From the NCBI GenBank assembly GCA_012520575.1, contig JAAYOB010000022.1, forward strand, positions 1 to 64,000: 64,000 nucleotides of DNA, given 5' to 3'. The position numbers and the translations under genes were made by a program. This stretch comes from Candidatus Stramentimicrobium fermentans (GTDB lineage: Bacteria > Atribacterota > Phoenicimicrobiia > Phoenicimicrobiales > Stramentimicrobiaceae). The notes beneath the pieces were generated by a model. It did not search any database, was not told the origin of the DNA, and worked only from the letters and a program-made list of their open reading frames with translations. This document shows positions 54,314-63,070 of the stretch, piece by piece (position 1 is the stretch's first letter; each line of letters starts with the position of its first letter).

Positions 54314-56407
54314 ATGAAAAAAGGTCTCATAATAGTTGAATCCCCAACCAAGGAAAGAGCATTAAAGGAGATGGTGGGGGATAAATTTAATATCATTTCC
54401 AGTAAAGGGCATATAAAGGATTTACCTAAATCCAGAATGGGAATAGATATAAAAAACAATTTCCAACCAACCTGGATAACTATACCTGGCAGAAGACAGG
54501 TATTAAAAAATATTAAGGACTCCGCCCAAGGAAAATCTATTATACTTCTGGCTACAGATCCCGACCGGGAAGGGGAGGCCATTTCCTGGCATATAGCTCA
54601 GGAATTAAATATCAAAAATCAGAAATGTAGAATTGTTTTTAATGAAATAACTAAAAATGTCGTACTACAGTCTATTAAAAACCCTCGGGAATTGAATGCC
54701 AATACCGTTAATTCCCAAATTACAAGAAGATTATTAGATCGACTCGTAGGATATGAGGTTAGCCCGTTAAGCTATAGACATACAGGAGGTAGAAGTGCAG
54801 GTAGAGTACAATCGGTTGCAATGTATTTGATTGTAAAAAAGGAGAGAGAAATAGAAGGCTTTACCCCCGAGGAATTTTGGAAAATCAGTGCAATGCTGCT
54901 GAAAGAGAAAGATAAAAAAACTAATGCCTTCCAGGCGAATCTTGTTTTAAAAAACGGAACAAAGATAAAGATTAAAAACGCAGAAGAAGCTAAAATTGCT
55001 TGCAAAGAAATTGAAAATAGTCAGTTCGCTGTTTCAGGCATTGCTATTAATAAAGTGCACCAACGCCCACCTCTCCCCTTAAAAACAAGCACCCTGCAAC
55101 AAATAGCATTTCAAAAACTAAATTTTTCGGTAAAAAAAACAATGCATGTTGCTCAACAATTATATGAGGGGATTTCTATCTCGGGTAAAGGCACTCAGGG
55201 CTTGATTACCTATATGAGGACAGATTCTACCAGAATTTCCAATGAAGCGAAAATAAAAGCCAGAGAATATATTTTAAAAAACTACGGTCAAGAGTATTTG
55301 GTTTTAGGAAAAAATGTTCCTCTGAAATCAAAAAAGAAAGAAACAATCAAAATTCAAGATGCTCATGAAGCTATAAGGGCAACATCCACACAGTTTGAAC
55401 CAGAATCTATCAAAAATGATTTAACGAATGACCAATATAAACTTTATCAAATAATTTGGAAATATTATATCGCTAGCCAAATGAAGACAGCCTTGCTTGA
55501 GAAGAAAAAAATTAGAATTAAAGCGGAACGCTATACCTTCGAAACAAGTGATGCTAAAATATTATTTCCGGGATTTTTGAAAATGATAGGGGATGAAGAG
55601 ATTAAAAAAGTCCCCATTCCCGAATTAACAGAAGGGGAAAAATTGACCTTATTGAAAGTAGAATCAGCACAGTCGTTTACAAAACCACCGGCACGATATA
55701 ATGAAGCAAGCTTGGTGAAGATTTTAGAAAAAGAAGGCATAGGTCGTCCAAGTACCTATTCTGCCATTATTGATAAAATTATTTCGCGCGGTTATGTGGA
55801 AAAAGAGAATAAAAAATTGAAACCGACTAAATTAGGGTTTATAGTAGATCAGTTTTTAGGGAAGTATTTCTCTAACATTATCAATGTAAAATTTACTGCC
55901 AAAATGGAAAATGAACTTGACAAAATTGAGTCGGGCGTGCAAAATTGGCAGGATGTTCTAAATAAATTTTACGTAACTTTATCACAGAACATAGAGCGGC
56001 TTAAAGAAAAACCACCTAAGGGTTTATTGAAAAAAACCATAGAATTAACTGACGAAAAATGTGCCGTATGTGGTAATCTAATGGAAGTTCGAAATGGGCC
56101 TTATGGTAAATACTTAGCCTGTTCTGAGTTTTTGCTAAAGCACCCTACCAGGCCATTCCTGATTAAAATACAGGTACCATGCCCAGAAGATGGCTGTACC
56201 GGTGAGATAGTTAAATTGAAAAGTAAAAAGGGTAGAATTTTTTATGGTTGCAACCGCTACCCTGATTGTGAATTTTCTTCGAATCATCAACCAATAGATA
56301 AAAAGTGCCCTGAATGCAACTCAATACTTGTTAAAACTACTGATAGGAAAAAGGGAGTTATTTACAAGTGTCACAACAAAGAGTGCCAATATAAGGAAAA
56401 GGCTTAA
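54314..56407 (+). CDS. topA: DNA topoisomerase I
   Basis: Type IA topoisomerase that relaxes negative supercoils. The 697 residues have the TOPRIM domain (IVESPTKERALKEMVG, DPDREGEAISWH), the active Tyr300 in TYMRTDSTRIS, and C-terminal zinc ribbons. Of these, the second (CPEDGC...GCNRYPDC) and third (CPEC...CHNKEC) are complete. The first (CAVC...CSEF) lacks its fourth Cys. GGGGATT-type ribosome sites are absent; AAATTTT precedes the ATG. xerC follows after 5 nt, as in Firmicutes. Confidence 0.95.
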   Translation: MKKGLIIVESPTKERALKEMVGDKFNIISSKGHIKDLPKSRMGIDIKNNFQPTWITIPGRRQVLKNIKDSAQGKSIILLATDPDREGEAISWHIAQELNIKNQKCRIVFNEITKNVVLQSIKNPRELNANTVNSQITRRLLDRLVGYEVSPLSYRHTGGRSAGRVQSVAMYLIVKKEREIEGFTPEEFWKISAMLLKEKDKKTNAFQANLVLKNGTKIKIKNAEEAKIACKEIENSQFAVSGIAINKVHQRPPLPLKTSTLQQIAFQKLNFSVKKTMHVAQQLYEGISISGKGTQGLITYMRTDSTRISNEAKIKAREYILKNYGQEYLVLGKNVPLKSKKKETIKIQDAHEAIRATSTQFEPESIKNDLTNDQYKLYQIIWKYYIASQMKTALLEKKKIRIKAERYTFETSDAKILFPGFLKMIGDEEIKKVPIPELTEGEKLTLLKVESAQSFTKPPARYNEASLVKILEKEGIGRPSTYSAIIDKIISRGYVEKENKKLKPTKLGFIVDQFLGKYFSNIINVKFTAKMENELDKIESGVQNWQDVLNKFYVTLSQNIERLKEKPPKGLLKKTIELTDEKCAVCGNLMEVRNGPYGKYLACSEFLLKHPTRPFLIKIQVPCPEDGCTGEIVKLKSKKGRIFYGCNRYPDCEFSSNHQPIDKKCPECNSILVKTTDRKKGVIYKCHNKECQYKEKA

Positions 56408-56412
56408 ATAGT

Positions 56413-57333
56413 ATGGCTGATAAATTAAAAGATAAAAATATCTTAAAAGAGTATAGTAGATATTTAAAAGAGGTAAAGAATTTTTCAGTTAACACTATTA
56501 ATGCTTATACAAAAGACATAATCAGTTTAGCTCAATTTCTACAAAATTCTAAAATAAAAGATGATTTAACCCTGGTAGATTACCATATGCTCAGAGGTTA
56601 TTTGGTTTTGCTAAAACAAAAAAAATACAGCGACAGAACCATTGCTAGAAAAATTTCTTCCTTGCGTGTTTTTTATAAATATCTTCTAGAAGAGGGTTTT
56701 AAAAATACTAATCCTGCCCAATATCTTCTGACTCCCAGAATTAAGAATAGATTACCCATTTTCTTGTTTATTGAAGAAATGCTAAAACTAATTGATTCGA
56801 TAAAAACCGATAATCCTATCGGCATTAGAGACAAAGCTATCCTGGAGTTACTTTATGCTACAGGAATTAGGGTAGCTGAGCTATCAAATTTAGATTTAAA
56901 TAGCCTAAATTGGGATGATGATACAGTAAAAATTATGGGCAAGGGTTCCAAAGAAAGGGTTTTGCCTCTGAGCCGACCAGTAAAAATTGTCCTAAAAGAA
57001 TATTTAAAAGTTAGAAAACAAATACCGCACAAAAAAAACTATAGTTCTATTTCTGAAGAGGCGTTGTTCCTTAATTGTTTCGGAAAGAGACTGACTACCA
57101 GAGGTATTAGAGTAATTATTAACAAAAATATGCAAACAGCCTGTTTAGATAAAAAAATTAGCCCTCATGTTCTTCGCCATACGTTTGCTACTCATTTACT
57201 TAATGGTGGTGCTGATTTGCGTTCAGTACAAGAATTATTAGGCCATACAAGTTTGTCAACTACTCAAATTTATACCCATATAACTAAAGCTAAATTAATT
57301 AAGACATATAATAAAACCATTCCGAGAAAATAA
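56413..57333 (+). CDS. xerC: Tyrosine recombinase, XerC/XerD type
   Basis: Resolves chromosome dimers at dif. The 306 residues have a SAM-like N-terminal DNA-binding domain (about 1-110) and the catalytic domain with Arg153 (TGIRVAEL), Lys in GKGSKERVLPL, His252-x-x-Arg255 (HVLRHTF), LGHTSLSTTQ and the nucleophile Tyr287. It matches chromosomal Xer in length and position after topA, so it is not a mobile-element integrase. No dif site is visible. Confidence 0.9.
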   Translation: MADKLKDKNILKEYSRYLKEVKNFSVNTINAYTKDIISLAQFLQNSKIKDDLTLVDYHMLRGYLVLLKQKKYSDRTIARKISSLRVFYKYLLEEGFKNTNPAQYLLTPRIKNRLPIFLFIEEMLKLIDSIKTDNPIGIRDKAILELLYATGIRVAELSNLDLNSLNWDDDTVKIMGKGSKERVLPLSRPVKIVLKEYLKVRKQIPHKKNYSSISEEALFLNCFGKRLTTRGIRVIINKNMQTACLDKKISPHVLRHTFATHLLNGGADLRSVQELLGHTSLSTTQIYTHITKAKLIKTYNKTIPRK

Positions 57334-57354
57334 AGTAAAATTACAAAGTGTAGC

Positions 57355-57383
57355 TTGAATAACTTAATCGGGCGTGCTATACT
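57355..57383 (+). promoter_or_regulatory. Promoter of the rpsB-tsf operon
   Basis: TTGAAT (57355-57360), 17-bp spacer, then TATACT (57378-57383) preceded by TG (extended -10). A small hairpin, TTTATAG/CTATAAA, lies in the leader (about 57389-57409) before rpsB. Confidence 0.72.
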
Positions 57384-57443
57384 TAATAGGTTTATAGTTA
57401 AGCTATAAATATTTTAAGTAATATTAGAAAAAGGAGAATGCAT

Positions 57444-58157
57444 TTGAGTGTAATATCAATGAAACAATTGTTAGAATCTGGTGTACATTTTGGACATCAG
57501 AAGAGACGATGGGATCCCAGAATGAAGCCCTACATCTTTACCGAAAGGAACAATATTTACATTATCGATTTACAGCAGACAGTAAAACTAATGGATGAGG
57601 CTTACCATTTTGTACGTGATCTGGTCAGTGACAATGGCACCATTTTATTTGTAGGAACAAAGAAGCAGGCACAAGAATCTATTAGCTCTGAAGCGGAGAG
57701 ATGCGGTATGCCCTATGTCAACTTCCGATGGCTTGGTGGCACCTTAACAAACTTCAGTACCATTAACCAAAGAGTCAAATATCTTTTTCAATTAGAAGAA
57801 ATGGAAAGGGGCGGTCAGTTCACCGTTCTACCCAAAAAAGAGGTAATCAATTTAAAACGAGAGCAAGAGAAGCTGAACAGATTGCTGAGTGGAATAAAGA
57901 ATATGGATAAATTGCCCGATGCCTTGTTCATTATTGATCCTAAAAGGGAAAGGAATGCGGTGACAGAAGCTATTAAGCTATCTATTCCCATAGTAGCCAT
58001 TGTTGATACTAATTGCAATCCTGAAGAAATTGATTATATCATTCCAGGTAACGACGACGCAATCAGATCAATTAAGCTGATCAGCTCCGTTATTGCCGAT
58101 GCAGTAATGGAGGGAAAGAAAATATCTTTAGAAGACAATGCTAAAATTGCTGTCTAA
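57444..58157 (+). CDS. rpsB: 30S ribosomal protein S2
   Basis: Small-subunit protein, 237 residues. Start is TTG 57444, not the ATG at 57438: AAGGAG (57431-57436) is only 1 nt from that ATG but 7 nt from the TTG, and [20 protein letters not shown] is the classical S2 N-terminus. [10 protein letters not shown] and [18 protein letters not shown]-like motifs follow. It leads tsf-pyrH-frr as in nearly all bacteria. Confidence 0.97.
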   Translation: MSVISMKQLLESGVHFGHQKRRWDPRMKPYIFTERNNIYIIDLQQTVKLMDEAYHFVRDLVSDNGTILFVGTKKQAQESISSEAERCGMPYVNFRWLGGTLTNFSTINQRVKYLFQLEEMERGGQFTVLPKKEVINLKREQEKLNRLLSGIKNMDKLPDALFIIDPKRERNAVTEAIKLSIPIVAIVDTNCNPEEIDYIIPGNDDAIRSIKLISSVIADAVMEGKKISLEDNAKIAV

Positions 58158-58205
58158 TGTAAATTTCACCATATTTTTAAACAACTATGAAGGAGAACTT
58201 GACTA

Positions 58206-58799
58206 ATGAATATTAGCGCTAGATTAGTGAAGGAATTGAGAAAAAAAACAGGTGCAGGTATGATGGATTGTAAAAATGCACTTGTCCATACCGAGGGAGA
58301 TTTAGAGAAGGCGGTAGATTATCTTCGTAAAAGGGGCATTCAAGCAGCAAGTACCAAACTTAGTCGCAAAGCTTTAAATGGTACTATAGCCTCCTATATC
58401 CATTTAAATGGCAGGGTAGGTGTACTCCTGGAGATTAATTGCGAAACTGATTTTGTTGCTAAAACTCAAGAATTTACTGAGCTTGCCAAAAACATCACTC
58501 TTCAGATTGCCGCTGCTAACCCTCTGTATATTGACCGAGAAGATGTCCCGTTAGAAGTACTTCAAAAAGAAAAAGAAATCTATCGCAGCCAATTAGAAAA
58601 TTCTAATAAGCCGAAAAATGTAATAGAGAACATAGTAGAAGGTAGATTGAATAAATATTTCCAGGAGACATGTTTATTAGAACAAGAGTATATTCGTAAC
58701 CCCGAACTTACCGTTAAGCAGTTAGTTTTAGAAACGATAGCTAAATTGAAAGAAAATATCCAAGTAAAAAGATTTGTCAGATATCAGCTTGGTGAGTAG
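58206..58799 (+). CDS. tsf: Elongation factor Ts
   Basis: Nucleotide exchange factor of EF-Tu. The 197 residues start with VKELRKKTGAGMMDCKNAL, the EF-Tu contact, and contain NCETDFVAKT. At under 200 residues it is the short form without the extra C-terminal dimerisation subdomain, as in Thermus and Thermotoga. AAGGAG-like GAAGGAGAA precedes the ATG. It follows rpsB after 48 bp. Confidence 0.96.
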   Translation: MNISARLVKELRKKTGAGMMDCKNALVHTEGDLEKAVDYLRKRGIQAASTKLSRKALNGTIASYIHLNGRVGVLLEINCETDFVAKTQEFTELAKNITLQIAAANPLYIDREDVPLEVLQKEKEIYRSQLENSNKPKNVIENIVEGRLNKYFQETCLLEQEYIRNPELTVKQLVLETIAKLKENIQVKRFVRYQLGE

Positions 58800-58860
58800 C
58801 GGAATAGCTTTGATAATAATACTATGATGATATTTTTACATTTTTAATTAATCATTAAAT

Positions 58861-59595
58861 TTGAAAAAAATGAAAAACAAGAAACCAATCTATAAAAGAG
58901 TCATGTTAAAATTAGGCGGAGAATCTTTTGCTGATGAAGGAAAAATTGGTATTGATATTGATCGGGTAAACTTTATATCAGCCGAACTAGCAGAAATAAA
59001 GCAGATGGGAGTCGAGATTGCCATTGTTATAGGAGGCGGCAATATTTTTAGAGGACGAGAGGCAACCGGCAAAGGCATTAATCAGGTTACAGCTGATTAC
59101 ATGGGAATGCTAGGTACAGTAATTAACGCCCTTGCCCTACAAGATTCTTTGGAAAAGCTTAATATCGATACCAGAGCCTTGACTGCAATCGAAATGAGAG
59201 CAATTGCTGAACCTTATATCAGGCGAAGAGCCATAAGGCATTTAGAAAAGGGACGTATTATTATTCTGGCAGCAGGAACAGGTCATCCCTTTTTTACGAC
59301 AGATACTGCAGCAGCACTTAGAGCTATTGAATTAGATGCTGATGCCATACTAAAAGCAACCAAAGTAGATGGAATTTACGAATCAGATCCACTATTAAAC
59401 AAAAAAGCATTAAAGTTTAAAAAAATTAGTTTTCTGGAATTCTTAAATAAAAATTTAAAAGTTATGGATGCTACATCTATCTCATTATGTATGGAAAATA
59501 AAGTTCCTGTGATTGTGTTCAACTTAAACTTACCTGGAAATATAAAAAAGGTAATTTTAGGAGAACCTATTGGGACCATTGTAAAGGGGGATTAA
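58861..59595 (+). CDS. pyrH: UMP kinase
   Basis: Phosphorylates UMP to UDP; hexameric amino-acid-kinase fold. Seen: KLGGESFADE, GGGNIFRG, AGTGHPFFTTDTAAALRA and TKVDGIYESDP. Starting at TTG 58861 the protein has 244 residues; ATG 58870 three codons on is an alternative, and neither has a clear ribosome site. It lies between tsf and frr with 1 nt to frr. Confidence 0.95.
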   Translation: MKKMKNKKPIYKRVMLKLGGESFADEGKIGIDIDRVNFISAELAEIKQMGVEIAIVIGGGNIFRGREATGKGINQVTADYMGMLGTVINALALQDSLEKLNIDTRALTAIEMRAIAEPYIRRRAIRHLEKGRIIILAAGTGHPFFTTDTAAALRAIELDADAILKATKVDGIYESDPLLNKKALKFKKISFLEFLNKNLKVMDATSISLCMENKVPVIVFNLNLPGNIKKVILGEPIGTIVKGD

Positions 59596-59596
59596 T

Positions 59597-60154
59597 ATGT
59601 TACCTGGAATAATAGAAGAGACTGAAAATAAGATGAAAAAGGCAATAGAGACAAGCAAGGAGGAGTTGGCTTTAATTAGAACAGGGAGGGCTTCCACTGC
59701 TTTGGTAGAAAGAATCAAGATAGAATATTATGGAGCTGCAACCCCTTTAAGAGAAATCGCTAACATTACTGTCCCCGAAGCTGATCTTATTGTTATACAG
59801 CCATGGGATAAAAGCTATGTTAATGATATAGAAAAAGCCATTTGGAAATCCGATATCGGCCTTACTCCTAACAATGACGGTACTATTATAAGGCTGTCTA
59901 TTCCTCCATTATCCGAAGAACGCCGCAAAGAAATGGTGAAATTAGTGAAAAAAGAGGTAGAATCTGGGAAAGTTGCCATTAGAAATATTAGAAGAGAGAT
60001 CAATGACGGGATAAAGAAACTAGAAAAGGATGGAGATATTTCAGAAGATCAGAGTAAAGAATTTCTTAAAAAAATCCAGGACTTAACGGATTCTTATGTG
60101 AATGACCTCGATGATATCTCTAAAGCAAAAGAAGCAGAAATAATGAAAATATGA
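59597..60154 (+). CDS. frr: Ribosome recycling factor
   Basis: Splits post-termination ribosomes with EF-G. The 185 residues are full length, with RTGRASTALVERIKIEYYG near 30, VQPWDK-like IVIQPWDKSYV, and RRKEMVKLVKKEVESGKVAI in the third helix. AAGGGGG precedes the ATG. It closes the rpsB-tsf-pyrH-frr run; a 198-bp gap follows. Confidence 0.97.
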   Translation: MLPGIIEETENKMKKAIETSKEELALIRTGRASTALVERIKIEYYGAATPLREIANITVPEADLIVIQPWDKSYVNDIEKAIWKSDIGLTPNNDGTIIRLSIPPLSEERRKEMVKLVKKEVESGKVAIRNIRREINDGIKKLEKDGDISEDQSKEFLKKIQDLTDSYVNDLDDISKAKEAEIMKI

Positions 60155-60352
60155 TTAAATATCCAGAATAGTTTAGTTTTATGAGAAGATTCATTTCTAA
60201 TTCTTAGCATTAGTACATTATTTATTCATGGAATATAACGAAATTTACCTAATTTATATTAAAAGAAGTTTTTAAGATATACTATCAAGATAAAAGTAAG
60301 GATTTTTTATAGGTCAGGTAGAATATCTTGAGAAAGTACGAAAAGAATATAT

Positions 60353-61081
60353 ATGGAAAGCAAAAATATAATGGAGCACCTGCTAATTCCCAAGCATTTA
60401 TCTATCATAATGGATGGAAATGGAAGGTGGGCTGAAAAAAAAAATCTACCTCGTTTTGAAGGCCATAAAGCTGGTTTGAAAGCCGTTCGAATGGTAACTT
60501 CTGAGTCCATTAAGGCAGGTATCAAATACCTAACTTTATACGCCTTTTCTACCGAAAATTGGAAAAGACCACAAGAAGAAGTATCCTCATTGATGAACCT
60601 TTTTCAAGAAATTATTGAAAAAGAAAAGAAAGACTTATTAGATAATAGAATCAAGGTCATGTTTATTGGACAGAGGGAAAAACTTTCTCTGCCATTACGT
60701 TTAGCAATGACTAATATTGAAGAAGAAACTAAGCATAATTCAAATCTTGTTTTAAATATTGCCATAAACTACGGTGGACGTGCTGAGTTATGCAGCGCTT
60801 TAAAATCAATTGGGGAAATAATATTACAAGGAAACATTGTACCTTCTCAAATCACCCAAAATCTTATTAGCGAGCACCTATTTACTGCAGGCTTGCCAGA
60901 CCCTGATTTATTAATCAGAACTGGAGGGGAATTGAGAATTAGTAATTTTTTATTATGGCAAATTGCTTATACTGAGCTATGGTTTACTAAAACTTTCTGG
61001 CCGGACTTTTCAAAAAAGCAATTTTGGCAAGCGATAAATGACTATGAAAAAAGGGTGAGAAAATTTGGGGGAAAAATTTGA
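60353..61081 (+). CDS. uppS: Isoprenyl (undecaprenyl) diphosphate synthase
   Basis: Cis-prenyltransferase making the long lipid carrier for cell-wall synthesis. The 242 residues show IMDGNGRWAEKKNLPR with the catalytic Asp, GHKAGLKAV, YAFSTENWKRP and the C-terminal IRTGGELRISNFLLWQ. ATG 60371 is an alternative start that also begins close to the fold. It overlaps cdsA by 17 nt. Supply of IPP comes from the MEP pathway, of which dxr and ispH are in this window. Confidence 0.95.
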   Translation: MESKNIMEHLLIPKHLSIIMDGNGRWAEKKNLPRFEGHKAGLKAVRMVTSESIKAGIKYLTLYAFSTENWKRPQEEVSSLMNLFQEIIEKEKKDLLDNRIKVMFIGQREKLSLPLRLAMTNIEEETKHNSNLVLNIAINYGGRAELCSALKSIGEIILQGNIVPSQITQNLISEHLFTAGLPDPDLLIRTGGELRISNFLLWQIAYTELWFTKTFWPDFSKKQFWQAINDYEKRVRKFGGKI

Positions 61082-61874
61082 GAAAATAAATGCTCGGACA
61101 ATGACCACCGCCATCGGCCTGCCTATTATACTGTTTGTAGTATATCTAGGTGGCCTTATTTATTACCTTTGTGTTGCTTTAATAGCTATATTCTCCTTCT
61201 GGGAAATATGGCTAGTAGTCAAGCATCAAGATTACCATCCTTCTTTGATATTGGGTATAGCTTCCACCCTGTTTTTTTTATTTTCAAAAACTCTTTCTGA
61301 ATTATTCAATGACCTTAAACTGGTATTTACTATGCTATTCTTTCTAATCACTTTGGAACATTTTTTTATGAAAACAAAGAAACATAGCACTATTAATATT
61401 GCCTTAACTTTATTTGTAGCTATATATATAGGCCATTTATTATCATTTTTGATTGAAACCAGGGAATTGGTCAATGGCAAAACTTTAGTAATATTTTCTT
61501 TATTCACAACCTGGGCTAACGATGTTGCGGCTTATTTAGTAGGAATAAATTTTGGAAAAAAACATCCCTTCCCTTATATTAGTCCTAACAAGACTTTGGA
61601 AGGGGCCCTGGCTGGTCTTTTATGTGGAGGATTATGCGCCTTAGCTTTTTACACCTTAATTCCTCTAAAAATCAGTCTGTTATTTATTTTAGGACTTATT
61701 GCCGCCCTGAGCGGGCAGATTGGAGATTTGTTTGAATCTCTCATTAAAAGAAATTTTGGGGTAAAGGATTCAGGCAATTTACTCCCCGGTCTTTCTGGAG
61801 TTTTAGACTGTATAGATGGCTGCCTATTCTCTGTACCGATCCTGTATTATGCCTTTCTTGCTTTGCTCAAATAA
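61065..61874 (+). CDS. cdsA: Phosphatidate cytidylyltransferase
   Basis: Makes CDP-diacylglycerol from phosphatidic acid and CTP in the membrane. The 269 residues have about eight hydrophobic segments and the C-terminal signature region ESLIKRNFGVKDSGNLLPG. After this the family normally has HGGxxDRxD; here it reads LSGVLDCID, losing the His and the Arg, while the Asp residues stay. TTG start at 61065 within uppS. Function is likely kept but the motif change is odd. Confidence 0.9.
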   Translation: MGEKFEKINARTMTTAIGLPIILFVVYLGGLIYYLCVALIAIFSFWEIWLVVKHQDYHPSLILGIASTLFFLFSKTLSELFNDLKLVFTMLFFLITLEHFFMKTKKHSTINIALTLFVAIYIGHLLSFLIETRELVNGKTLVIFSLFTTWANDVAAYLVGINFGKKHPFPYISPNKTLEGALAGLLCGGLCALAFYTLIPLKISLLFILGLIAALSGQIGDLFESLIKRNFGVKDSGNLLPGLSGVLDCIDGCLFSVPILYYAFLALLK

Positions 61875-61902
61875 ATTTTAAAGCTGGAGATACTTTATTA
61901 TT

Positions 61903-63069
61903 ATGAAAAAGAATCTGTCAATTTTGGGTTCAACTGGGTCCATTGGCATACAAACTTTGCAAGTGGTTCAAAATGAACCTGAAAAATTTGAAGTTTTAGC
62001 ACTGTCGGCTTGGAAAAATATAGAACTGTTAAAAGAGCAGATTGTGAAATTTAAACCAAAATTTGCTGTAGTTAAGGATGATAAATCGGCTAAAGAATTA
62101 ATTAATAAGTTTGACCATAAGATAAACTGCCATATATTGTACGGCGAATATGGGCTTAATAAAATATCTACCCTGGCAAATGTTGATTCAGTAGTAGTAG
62201 CCATTACCGGTATGGGTGCTTTAAAGCCAACTATGGAGGCCATTAATGCTAAAAAACAAATTTGTCTAGCTAATAAGGAGATTATTGTATCTGCAGGCGA
62301 AATAATAACAAAAAAAGCACAAGAGAATGGAGTAAACATAATTCCCATTGACAGTGAGCATAGTGGTATTTTCCAATGTCTGGAGCATCGCTGGCACTAT
62401 GACAACATTGAAAAGGTGTTTATCACTGCTTCAGGTGGACCTTTTTACCATTTGAAAGAAAGTGCCCTGGAGAATGTCTCCATTGAAGAGGCTTTAAATC
62501 ACCCCAATTGGAAAATGGGTAAAAAGGTTTCTATAGATTCTGCTACCTTGATGAATAAGGGTTTAGAGGTAATTGAAGCCCATTGGCTCTTTAATATTCC
62601 ATTGCATAAAATAGAGGTTATTATTCATCCTCAAAGCTTTATACATGCCCTAATTCAATATGATGATGGCAGCATGGTTGCTCAATTAAGTTACCATGAT
62701 ATGAGAATCCCGATACATTTTGCGTTGTGCTATCCGCAAAGGGTAAAAAATTCTCTGCCAAGAATTAATCTTGAAAAGATTGGGCAATTAACTTTCAAAA
62801 AATTCGATTCAAAAAGATTTCCCAGTGTTGAATTGTGTTATGAAACCCTTCGTCAGGGCGGTACTCTGCCGACCGTATTAAATGCTGCAAACGAGGTAGC
62901 AGTAAATGCTTTTTTGAATAAAGGGTTGAAATTTAATAATATCATCAAAATTGTCTCTCTGGCAGTGGAGCAACATCAAAATATACTCAATCCCAATATA
63001 AATGATATTATTGAACAGGATCGAGAAGCAAGAAAATTAGCCGAAAAAATATGCAAGGAGAATATCTAA
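61903..63069 (+). CDS. dxr: 1-deoxy-D-xylulose 5-phosphate reductoisomerase
   Basis: Second enzyme of the MEP isoprenoid pathway, DXP to MEP with NADPH. The 388 residues show the NADPH motif LGSTGSIGIQTL, ANKEIIVSAGE, and DSEHSGIFQCL with the catalytic Asp and Glu, then SGGPFYHL and HPNWKMGKKVSIDSATLMNK. Normal length. It lies between cdsA and rseP as in many bacteria. Confidence 0.97.
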   Translation: MKKNLSILGSTGSIGIQTLQVVQNEPEKFEVLALSAWKNIELLKEQIVKFKPKFAVVKDDKSAKELINKFDHKINCHILYGEYGLNKISTLANVDSVVVAITGMGALKPTMEAINAKKQICLANKEIIVSAGEIITKKAQENGVNIIPIDSEHSGIFQCLEHRWHYDNIEKVFITASGGPFYHLKESALENVSIEEALNHPNWKMGKKVSIDSATLMNKGLEVIEAHWLFNIPLHKIEVIIHPQSFIHALIQYDDGSMVAQLSYHDMRIPIHFALCYPQRVKNSLPRINLEKIGQLTFKKFDSKRFPSVELCYETLRQGGTLPTVLNAANEVAVNAFLNKGLKFNNIIKIVSLAVEQHQNILNPNINDIIEQDREARKLAEKICKENI

Positions 63070-63070
63070 C

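Noticed and set aside
56413-57333. Integrase of a mobile element
   Set aside because: Length, position after topA and conserved residues fit chromosomal XerC/XerD; no other mobile genes or attachment repeats nearby.
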